Positions 6,288-12,470 of a stretch of DNA of 12,470 nucleotides are shown in pieces (the first letter of the stretch is position 1; each line of letters starts with the position of its first letter). The notes beneath the pieces are model-generated. The model was given only the letters and a program-made list of their open reading frames with translations, made no database searches and was not told where the DNA came from. Position numbers and translations under genes: made by a program. This DNA is from JAUIGE01 sp045106685 (GTDB taxonomy: Bacteria; Bacteroidota; Bacteroidia; J057), in NCBI GenBank assembly GCA_045106685.1, contig JBGCFB010000027.1, positions 1 to 12,470 on the forward strand, written 5' to 3'.

Positions 6288-7499
6288 ATGGTATTCGAAT
6301 CCTTTTTTGCTCGACGTATATTATTCAAACACCAACGCGATGTTTCAGGCCTTGTTGTACGGCTTGTGATCATCAGTATAGCGGTGGCAGTTGCAGTGAT
6401 GGAGATATCGCTGAGTGTGGTTCAGGGCTTTGAATGGAAAATACAGGATAAGGTTGTCGGGTTTGGTTCACATATTCAAATCGGAAACTACTTTAGCCTT
6501 GATGAGGAAAAGCTTCCCATCGCCTATGATACCGCTTTTGTAAATGAAGTGAAGGCGCTTGAAGCGGTTGAATACATCGGTCCATTTGTGAATCAATGGG
6601 CCTTGTTGGATGGAAAAAAGAGTCGCGAAGGCGTGAACTTGCGCGGAGTAGACAGCTTATATGACTGGTCCTTTTTCAAAGAATCGCTCCTGGAGGGCAA
6701 CGTTCCCACCATGCGAGGACGGCAGCATGCACGCGAGATTCTCATCTCAAAAACTCAATCCAAAAAGCTTCAGCTTGACCTCGGTGACAAAGTAACCCTA
6801 TACTTTTTGGATGACCCGATGCGAAGGCGCTCTGCAAAAGTAACCGGCATTTATCAGACTGGAATGGAGGAGTTTGATGAAAATATTGCCCTGGTCGACA
6901 TTCGTATGCTGCAGGGTATTTTGAAATGGAACCCAGATCAAATTGAAGGTTTTGATATCAATCTACATGAGCTGAGTACGCTTGGAGCTACTGTTGAGAA
7001 GATTGACATTATGTCCAACAATCTCTCTGTAACGCCCATTACCTTCATTTTTCCTGAAATATTTGAATGGCTCGAATTGCTTCACAACAACGTGTATTTC
7101 ATTCTTGCCCTGATGATCATCGTCGCGCTGATCAACATGGTCTCAGTAGTCCTTATTCTGATTATTGAGCGGACGCGTACGATTGGGGTATTGAAAGCCC
7201 TTGGGCTGCCCGACGGCCGTCTTATGATGCTCTTTAGCTACAATGCCTTTTTCATCATTCTAACAGGGCTTATCCTCGGTAATATTCTGGGGCTTGGCTT
7301 ACTATTCCTTCAGGATCAATTTGAGATTATTTCCTTGCCGCAGGAGAGCTACTTTGTCAAAACCGTTCCGGTGGCCTGGGTATGGCCGCGCTTTATGTGG
7401 GTCAACCTTGGGGTGATCGTGGTCTGTACGGTGTTTACACTCTTGCCTACCCGGCTTGCTACGCGGGTGAAGCCGATTCAGGCTATTCGGTTTGATTAG
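6288..7499 (+). CDS. ABC transporter permease, LolC/LolE-like (FtsX/MacB fold)
   Basis: The 403-residue protein has the four-TM architecture of lipoprotein-releasing ABC permeases: TM1 at about 24-46, a large periplasmic domain (about 47-265, MacB_PCD type), then TM2 (270-293), TM3 (316-341) and TM4 (371-390). The FtsX-domain signature 'ERTRTIGVLKALGLPDGR' (294-311), the coupling helix that contacts the ATPase, follows TM2. The C-terminus 'TRLATRVKPIQAIRFD' is typical. By family, it would work with a LolD-like ATPase to move outer-membrane lipoproteins from the inner membrane to a carrier. No ATPase gene is next to it, so the partner must lie elsewhere. A possible -7 box, TAACTTTA (6263-6270), lies 17 bp before the ATG, without a clear -33 element. 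The neighbouring lipoprotein gene may be coincidental. Its stop is 4 bp from the stop of the convergent esterase gene. Confidence 0.92.
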   Translation: MVFESFFARRILFKHQRDVSGLVVRLVIISIAVAVAVMEISLSVVQGFEWKIQDKVVGFGSHIQIGNYFSLDEEKLPIAYDTAFVNEVKALEAVEYIGPFVNQWALLDGKKSREGVNLRGVDSLYDWSFFKESLLEGNVPTMRGRQHAREILISKTQSKKLQLDLGDKVTLYFLDDPMRRRSAKVTGIYQTGMEEFDENIALVDIRMLQGILKWNPDQIEGFDINLHELSTLGATVEKIDIMSNNLSVTPITFIFPEIFEWLELLHNNVYFILALMIIVALINMVSVVLILIIERTRTIGVLKALGLPDGRLMMLFSYNAFFIILTGLILGNILGLGLLFLQDQFEIISLPQESYFVKTVPVAWVWPRFMWVNLGVIVVCTVFTLLPTRLATRVKPIQAIRFD

Positions 7500-7503
7500 T
7501 GTA

Positions 7504-8790
7504 TCAAATCATAAATTTCAATGTTTTCAAGTGTCCATTATGCTTTATCCGAATAAAATAAACCCCTTTACTCAAACCTGAAATAGGAATAGAGATTCTT
7601 GTTGAAGGCTGATTTCTTTTTCGGTATAGAGTTTTTCCGTCGATACCTGAAATCTGAATCATCACTTCTTTTCCATTCACCACATCTGGAATATCTAGTA
7701 AAAGTGATTGTTGAGACACAAATATAGAAGCCTTAAGTGAATACAGTTCTTGATCGCGATTCAGAATCGTTGAAAGATATCGTTTACTCAACCAAGTAAG
7801 TGAACTATCAACACGAGCTTGACTTACGGCATGGCCCGCATTGAAGGCAATATATTTAACAGAAAAAGAGTAGCCTTCTGTTTTCATAGTATCAAACTGT
7901 TTGTCTAGCAGCTGATTAGAAGGAAAAAGCAGGCCTACCTGGGTTCCCACATCAAAATAATAACATTGGGCAATAGCACTAGGATTGGGGGTGCGTTCGC
8001 GTATCATTGTGCTTACGTCTGCAACAGAATACCAGCTTTGAAAAAGAGCTGTGTCCAGAGTGCCGTCAGTTTTCACTGGCAGATCAAGCATGTAAGGACT
8101 GTTTAATAAATTAGGACTCCAAGTACTAGAAAGACCAAAGGTAATAGCCGAAAAAGCTCCTGCGGACGGAGAGAAGGTATAAGGCGCACTACCACCGTTT
8201 TCTTGTAAAAAAGAAGGGGCAATTAAAGCAGGAAAAGGATCAAGTGCTGGGAATGCTCCATGTGATAAAACAGTCCCAAAGCTATCTGGATTTACTACTC
8301 CAAGCCTCCAGGCACCATCGCCTCCCATAGAGAAGCCTCCTATCGCGCGGAGCCTAGCGTCTTTCGAAATTCGATAATTAGCATTCATAAAATCCATCAA
8401 ATCAACAGTAATCGCATCGCCATAATCACCGTTTCGAACAGAGTTCATAAAAATATGGCGGTTGCCATAATCGGCTCCCTGAATACTTGGGAATGCCATG
8501 ATCATGGGCTCCACATCGCCACTGCCAATAAGCGCATCCAAGCGAGCCTTAAATAAAGTCGTATGGCTGGAAGGGGCGTTTCCACAGCAGCCATGCAAAA
8601 AGATATACAAAGGATATTCCTTACCTGCAGTTGCATAGCCGTCTGGAAGGTAGATATTGAGCGGGATGATTTGATTATTGAGAGCCGAAGCAGTGAAGCT
8701 TGTGTTTTGAAGGGTGGATTGTGCGAGGGCGGAAGTGGCGCTCAAGCCGAAGGCGAGCGCGAGGATGAGGGTTGTGTATAGAGTTTTCAT
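7504..8790 (-). CDS. T9SS-exported alpha/beta-hydrolase (esterase D / feruloyl-esterase-like)
   Basis: The 428-residue protein has a signal peptide (1-23, ending SALA|Q), then an esterase-D-like catalytic domain (about 28-340), and finally a T9SS sorting domain (about 348-428). The nucleophile elbow is GGFSMGG (151-157, Ser154), preceded by an oxyanion-hole region, FLHGCCG (64-70). Asp280 in 'YYFDVGTQVG' and His320 in 'FNAGHA' are the likely acid and base. The C-terminus 'ISGLSKGVYFIRI' followed by 'LKTLKFMI' is the classic Por/T9SS pattern, so the enzyme should cross the outer membrane and stay on the surface or be released. The substrate cannot be read from sequence: feruloyl or acetyl esters of plant polysaccharide, or other short-chain esters, are candidates. 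The ATG at 8790 starts a normal signal peptide. Confidence 0.93.
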   Translation of the reverse strand: MKTLYTTLILALAFGLSATSALAQSTLQNTSFTASALNNQIIPLNIYLPDGYATAGKEYPLYIFLHGCCGNAPSSHTTLFKARLDALIGSGDVEPMIMAFPSIQGADYGNRHIFMNSVRNGDYGDAITVDLMDFMNANYRISKDARLRAIGGFSMGGDGAWRLGVVNPDSFGTVLSHGAFPALDPFPALIAPSFLQENGGSAPYTFSPSAGAFSAITFGLSSTWSPNLLNSPYMLDLPVKTDGTLDTALFQSWYSVADVSTMIRERTPNPSAIAQCYYFDVGTQVGLLFPSNQLLDKQFDTMKTEGYSFSVKYIAFNAGHAVSQARVDSSLTWLSKRYLSTILNRDQELYSLKASIFVSQQSLLLDIPDVVNGKEVMIQISGIDGKTLYRKRNQPSTRISIPISGLSKGVYFIRIKHNGHLKTLKFMI

Positions 8791-8921
8791 TGTTGTGATG
8801 GGCTTAGAGGTTTTGTATTGTCATTTTCTTTCTTTAGAATGAAGTTGATTTAACACGTTATACCTATCACCAAAATGAGATTTTTGAATGTAGCATACGA
8901 TTCCATATTGAGTTTCCCTGG

Positions 8922-10055
8922 TTACCATATTGTGAAAATTGTACGACCCAAAGTTTTTCCATTATTCCATTTGAGAAAGTAAACCCCTGATGGAAAAGCG
9001 ATTGTATTTATCTTCAATGAAGATTTTACGTACTTCATTTCATGCATGGATTTCCCATTGGAAGAGAGGATGGTTATTTCCCCAGGCCCTTTAGGGAGAT
9101 GCTTGATCTTAATAAAAGGAATTGACGGATTTGAGTAGATAGTAACAGATTTGTCTTGAGTTTTGACAGAAGAAAGACCTTGCGAAAAAGACAATAAGTT
9201 ATTGTCACAGGTGATTTTTGAGTCTCCGTTTCGATCGTACCAATATACACGGGATGGCGTAGATAAAACGAAATCTCCTTCGGATGAAAAGGAGATTCCT
9301 GTAGGTCCGTTTTGAGACATCAAGCTTGTATTATAAAAAGGATTTATTGCTTTAGTTAATAGATCAACAGCGTAAAGATTATTTGCTCCAATTCCTGCCC
9401 AGGCTCCAAATATCAACTTACCTGAAATAGGATCTATATCCAGAGCCCCATCTCCTGCGCCACTCCCAAGTCCAAGGCTATCCATCTGTCTAATGCTTAC
9501 TAGAGTATCAACCAATTGGCCTACAAGAGAGATTTCAATTATATACTGGACATTAGTCCCATTTAGATTATGGACCTCTCCTATAATTAGGTTTCCATTG
9601 AGTGGATTTATAGCAAGGCCCCACGGCTCCCAATTTGTTAATGAATCCAGGTTTTGAATAAGTGTAGGAGCCATACCCAATAGATTAATACTCCAGAGCT
9701 CAGCTCCTGGCCCAAAAGCGGGGGTATTGATATCCCGGAGAATTAAAATAGTCTGACCGCTCCCTTTCGTCATGCCTGAATGGCTGAAATTAGTACTTGG
9801 AAAAGGTGAATAAAAAACAGCCTGTTGGCCAGTAGAGTCAATGTAATAACTCTCTCCTGAGGAACAATGGGCATGCACCTTACAATTAATTTGGTCATAA
9901 TATATTGAAGTGATAAAACCAGAGGTACAAGAGTCTGGAGTGCTAAAAAGCAGGTTCTGAGAATAACTTTGGCTTAACAATAGGATCAATCCAATAACCA
10001 TCTCTCTCCATAAAAAAACGTTGGCTTTGTATTGACGTATCGATTTATCCTTCAT
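8922..10055 (-). CDS. T9SS-exported protein, possible beta-propeller fold, unknown function
   Basis: The 377-residue product has an N-terminal hydrophobic signal around residues 19-33 (MVIGLILLLSQSYSQ), after an 18-residue charged lead. An internal Met19 would give a more standard signal peptide, so the start is uncertain. Residues 34-290 have repeated strand-turn patterns ('WGLAINPLNGNLIIGEV', 'GALDIDPISGKLIFGAW', 'TGISFSSEGDFVLST') spaced like blades of a beta-propeller of the NHL/WD-like or SMP-30-like type. A 'DRNGDSKITCDN' segment (274-285) resembles a calcium-binding DxNGD loop. The last ~75 residues (302-377, with 'YSNPS', 'ILSSNGK' and 'PSGVYFLKW') form a T9SS sorting domain. There are no catalytic residues that I recognise. 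It lies 68 bp downstream of the AraC-type gene on the same strand and 131 bp upstream of the esterase gene. Adhesion or binding is possible but unproven. Confidence 0.88.
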   Translation of the reverse strand: MKDKSIRQYKANVFLWREMVIGLILLLSQSYSQNLLFSTPDSCTSGFITSIYYDQINCKVHAHCSSGESYYIDSTGQQAVFYSPFPSTNFSHSGMTKGSGQTILILRDINTPAFGPGAELWSINLLGMAPTLIQNLDSLTNWEPWGLAINPLNGNLIIGEVHNLNGTNVQYIIEISLVGQLVDTLVSIRQMDSLGLGSGAGDGALDIDPISGKLIFGAWAGIGANNLYAVDLLTKAINPFYNTSLMSQNGPTGISFSSEGDFVLSTPSRVYWYDRNGDSKITCDNNLLSFSQGLSSVKTQDKSVTIYSNPSIPFIKIKHLPKGPGEITILSSNGKSMHEMKYVKSSLKINTIAFPSGVYFLKWNNGKTLGRTIFTIW

Positions 10056-10122
10056 AAGAAAAGGTTATAAAATAGTTGAAAGTTAATTGTGAAAAATTAC
10101 AAGCTTTTTGAAGCAATGAGGT

Positions 10123-10446
10123 TCAATTTCGTCTCAAATCACTAGGCTTGCGCCCAGTGATTTTTTTAAACGTCGTGCTGAAGTACTGGCCGTCGTTAAA
10201 GCCAACGGCAATTGCGATGTCGATAATCTTGAGGGATGGGTCTCCTTTCAAGAGTTCAATAGCCTTCGCAATTCGATATTCTGTAATGCTACGGCAAGGC
10301 GTTCCTAGCTCACATTTTTTAAACAAGCGATACAAGCCTGCCTTTGAGAGTCCAAAATGCCTGGCAATGTCCATTGCCCGAAAATGATTGTCATCATAGC
10401 GGGCCGCTATAAGTTCCTGGATTTTCTTACAAACGTCCTTTCGCAT
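10123..10446 (-). CDS. Stand-alone AraC-family DNA-binding domain protein
   Basis: The 107-residue protein is essentially only the two-HTH AraC/XylS DNA-binding domain (about 100 residues in the family). The first HTH lies at about 22-44 (MDIARHFGLSKAGLYRLFKK) and the second at 74-95. The family signature 'VGFNDGQYFSTTFKKITGRKP' follows in the C-terminal part. No sensor, cupin, receiver or membrane domain precedes it. The only in-frame ATG is at 10446, and an in-frame stop lies about 36 bp upstream, so it is not a truncated ORF missing a start within view. It is probably a transcriptional regulator acting on neighbouring genes. The divergent TPR-CHAT-like gene and the downstream T9SS gene are the natural targets, which is inference. 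It could also be a remnant of a larger two-component hybrid regulator. Confidence 0.9.
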   Translation of the reverse strand: MRKDVCKKIQELIAARYDDNHFRAMDIARHFGLSKAGLYRLFKKCELGTPCRSITEYRIAKAIELLKGDPSLKIIDIAIAVGFNDGQYFSTTFKKITGRKPSDLRRN

Positions 10447-10514
10447 TGGAGATGTGTTATGGTGTAACTCATCCCTTTATCCAATAGGTGGGCAAAGCGT
10501 TATCAAAGAGTGCT

Positions 10515-10541
10515 GAATTTTTCTTATTTTTTCAAAAATTC
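10515..10541 (+). promoter_or_regulatory. AT-rich inverted repeat just upstream of the TPR-CHAT-like start
   Basis: GAATTTTT (10515-10522) and AAAAATTC (10534-10541) are exact 8-bp inverted arms around an 11-nt loop, ending 7 bp before the ATG at 10549. It lies in the 102-bp divergent gap between the AraC gene and the TPR gene. It could be a 5'-leader hairpin near the ribosome-binding site or an operator-like dyad. AT-only arms this short also arise by chance. Confidence 0.3.
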
Positions 10542-10548
10542 GGAAAAT

Positions 10549-12470
10549 ATGAAAAGCACGATTTTACTAATCTTCTTGGGGTTGTTAATGTCAGTTGGCT
10601 ATTGCCAAAAGTTCAGCCTGAATGATTCTCTGGAACTCGTGGAAAAGGGAAAGGAGTATCATCAAGCTGGTAGGGATGCGACAGCTAAAAATCAGATTCC
10701 TGAAGCGATAAATTTTTATAAACTCGCAATTGATACTCGAATTGCAGTTCATGATTCCTTGCACATCGATGTTGCCAAAAGCTTAGGCAACCTTGCACTT
10801 TTAATGGACGGTGTTCATGGATTTGATAGTGGCTTATATTACATACGCCCTTCGGTAGCGATCAAGGAACAAGTGCCTGATTGTTCTCCAACAAGCCTCT
10901 TTATTGGTTATCAAACGATTATACGTTTTTTAAATCAAGGGAAACTAACGAATGAAGCTGAGCTAAATATACAGAAGGCAGAAAGGCTTCTAAATAGGTT
11001 CCACGACCACGGCCCTGGTTTTTCCGCGCGTATGGTTACGCTCATGCGACAAAAAGGCGTGTGGTACCTTAATCAATATGACTATAGTAAAGCAGAAAAA
11101 AGTTATAGGAAAGGGTTACAGATTTGGGAAAGTCTTGAAAGTGATGCTTTGAAAGTTAAGTTTAGAGGTGTCATCAATAATTATGGAGTATTGCTTAAGG
11201 ATTTCGGAAAGTATGACTCTGCTGAAGTCATACTTTTGAAGTTTGTTGAAATATCCAAACTAAGTACTGAGATAAGAGATGTAGCTCTTGGATACCAGAA
11301 TCTGGGGGATATAGCTCGTTTAAAAGGGAACTATGGTGAATCAATCGAATATTTAAAACAAGCTAAACTTTTATATGATAATCATCAATTGCCGAACAAG
11401 GACTATTATGCTCAGATAAATCAGGCTTTAGGAGCCTCGTATTATAAATTTAGAAAGTATGATCTCGCAATAATTCATTTTAATAAGGCATTTGAAACCT
11501 GGCAAAAAATAAGAGGTTCTGCTCATAACTCCATCGAAGGCGAAATGATGGCGCTTGGTAAGATAGGAAATACAATATTGGCAAGAGAAAAATTTGAGGT
11601 ATTTCAGCAAGAGGTTCAGAAATTGGATAAGGCGGAAAGGGTATCCAAGACCTTAATCGGGCTAGCTAATGTGTCGAGTATACTACCTGAGTTAAGAGAT
11701 TCTACCGCCTTGGCTTCAATGGGATCCTTGGAGAGGGAGCTTTCTTTGTTGAAAAAATCGGAAAAAGAAATATTGCCGACTCACCAAATTGCATTTTTAT
11801 ACTTCAGGATGGCATTCATGTATTCAGAAAATAACATGCTTGATTCTGCGATGAACTATAACAGGAAATTACTTGAAATTGCAAAACCCAAGGAAGGAAA
11901 TGGATTCACCAGCTATTATATTGATGGTTTAAATCAAAAGGCTACGCTATTAAGAAAAATAGGTAACGAGAAAAATGATATCAATATATTGAAAGAAAGC
12001 CATGCGGCCTTTTGTGATTTCCTGGCAGGTATGGCAAAACTGCAAATAGACCTTGAGGCAGACATGACGCTTAATTTTTGGTACGAAAAATTAGAGAACG
12101 CCCAAGTGTATGACGAATTCTTTCGTTTGTCACAACGTCTCTATACAGCAACTGGGGATTCTCAATGGCTTGAAGCTGCGTTGATTTATTCTGATATAGG
12201 TAAGTCTGTTTCCTTAAAAAAGGCTTTCTCTATCCCATCCCTATTACAAATGAGCAACCTGCCTCCAGCAGGTCTTTCAGAGTTTCAATCACTGAAAAAA
12301 CAAATTGATCTTCTTGAAAAAAATGAGGTCGAGGCAGAAAAGAATGGTGATAAACAAGCCCTGGAATTAGTCACTTCAAAGCTCTTCGAAACGAAAGAAG
12401 CTTTGAAAGGGGTAGAAACAAAATTGGATCGGGATTATCCCGCTTTTAGACAAAAAAAAGAAAGTAGCAA
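10549..12470 (+). CDS. Secreted TPR-repeat protein, probable TPR-CHAT (partial, C-terminus outside window)
   Basis: An ATG at 10549 opens a frame with no stop to the right edge: 640 codons and 2 bases. Residues 1-19 (MKSTILLIFLGLLMSVGYC) form a signal peptide. TPR-like helix pairs follow, for example 170-193 (YLNQYDYSKAEKSYRKGLQI), 208-235, 249-277 (NLGDIARLKGNYGESIEYL), 290-318 and 416-446. The final ~90 residues contain 'SIPSLL' (561-566), long charged coiled-coil-like helices (575-625) and 'LDRDYPAF' (626-633). These are the hallmarks I recall of the linker before the CHAT caspase-like domain in Bacteroidota TPR-CHAT proteins. The Cys-His protease domain itself would be beyond base 12470, so the CHAT call is inference. 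The gene diverges from the AraC-type regulator gene. Codons AGG, ATA and AAA are frequent compared with the left-hand genes. Confidence 0.88.
   Translation, partial: MKSTILLIFLGLLMSVGYCQKFSLNDSLELVEKGKEYHQAGRDATAKNQIPEAINFYKLAIDTRIAVHDSLHIDVAKSLGNLALLMDGVHGFDSGLYYIRPSVAIKEQVPDCSPTSLFIGYQTIIRFLNQGKLTNEAELNIQKAERLLNRFHDHGPGFSARMVTLMRQKGVWYLNQYDYSKAEKSYRKGLQIWESLESDALKVKFRGVINNYGVLLKDFGKYDSAEVILLKFVEISKLSTEIRDVALGYQNLGDIARLKGNYGESIEYLKQAKLLYDNHQLPNKDYYAQINQALGASYYKFRKYDLAIIHFNKAFETWQKIRGSAHNSIEGEMMALGKIGNTILAREKFEVFQQEVQKLDKAERVSKTLIGLANVSSILPELRDSTALASMGSLERELSLLKKSEKEILPTHQIAFLYFRMAFMYSENNMLDSAMNYNRKLLEIAKPKEGNGFTSYYIDGLNQKATLLRKIGNEKNDINILKESHAAFCDFLAGMAKLQIDLEADMTLNFWYEKLENAQVYDEFFRLSQRLYTATGDSQWLEAALIYSDIGKSVSLKKAFSIPSLLQMSNLPPAGLSEFQSLKKQIDLLEKNEVEAEKNGDKQALELVTSKLFETKEALKGVETKLDRDYPAFRQKKESS

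Noticed and set aside
7504..10446. Polysaccharide utilisation locus
   Set aside because: No SusC/SusD pair, glycoside hydrolase or hybrid two-component sensor is present. An esterase and a lone AraC domain are not enough.
11428..11610. Small minus-strand ORF and several other short overlapping ORFs (for example 149-391 and 2734-3207 on the plus strand)
   Set aside because: Each lies antisense or out of frame inside a gene with clear protein-level support, and none has a recognisable motif or its own signal.
10549..12470. Part of a gRAMP/Craspase (type III-E CRISPR) defence locus because of the TPR-CHAT likeness
   Set aside because: There is no CRISPR array, no gRAMP/Cas7-like gene and no cas1/cas2 in view, and this protein has a signal peptide, unlike the cytoplasmic Craspase partner.

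Overview
The window looks like chromosomal DNA from a member of the Bacteroidota. Two consecutive secreted proteins end in type IX secretion (T9SS/Por) C-terminal sorting domains, two genes encode SPII-type lipoproteins, and several genes belong to families common in that phylum: a signal peptide plus DUF4190-like membrane protein, a DUF1343/NamZ lipoprotein, and a TPR-CHAT-type protein. The stuttering 8-mer and GAGACGCGTT-type intergenic repeats resemble what I recall from large environmental genomes such as Saprospiria. That finer placement is a guess.

Layout. Bases 1-506 (-) hold the N-terminal part of a lipoprotein that runs off the left edge. It is divergent from a thymidine kinase gene (tdk, 595-1167, +). 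A repeat-rich gap follows (three GATTAGCT copies and a loose inverted repeat), then a small unknown secreted protein (1299-1637, -). Next is a cluster of four tandem hairpins bounded by perfect 25-bp inverted repeats (1668-1793). Two minus-strand membrane-protein genes come next, reading DUF445 family (4189 to 2966) then LPG-synthase-TM/UPF0104 flippase-like (2936 to 1839). Their 29-bp spacing suggests an operon. Divergent from them is a signal-peptide, DUF4190-like membrane protein (4336-4881, +) that ends at a strong intrinsic terminator.

A DUF1343/NamZ exo-muramidase lipoprotein (4945-6198, -) is divergent from a LolC/E-type ABC permease (6288-7499, +). The permease converges, with 4 bp between stops, on a T9SS-exported esterase (7504-8790, -). 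Further right on the minus strand are a second T9SS-exported protein with a possible beta-propeller fold (8922-10055) and a stand-alone AraC-type DNA-binding domain (10123-10446). Divergent from the AraC gene, a long TPR protein (10549 to the right edge, +) has a signal peptide and ends in sequence typical of the linker just before a CHAT caspase-like protease domain, which would lie outside the window.

How the genes fit together. The left two thirds is ordinary housekeeping and envelope content: nucleotide salvage, membrane proteins, peptidoglycan turnover and lipoprotein release. The right third (about 7.5-12.5 kb) is more accessory: two T9SS cargo proteins, a lone AraC regulator and a divergently transcribed TPR-CHAT candidate, in DNA that reads as more AT-rich. 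I found no RNA genes, insertion sequences, CRISPR arrays or phage genes. No gene-free stretch exceeds 300 bp.
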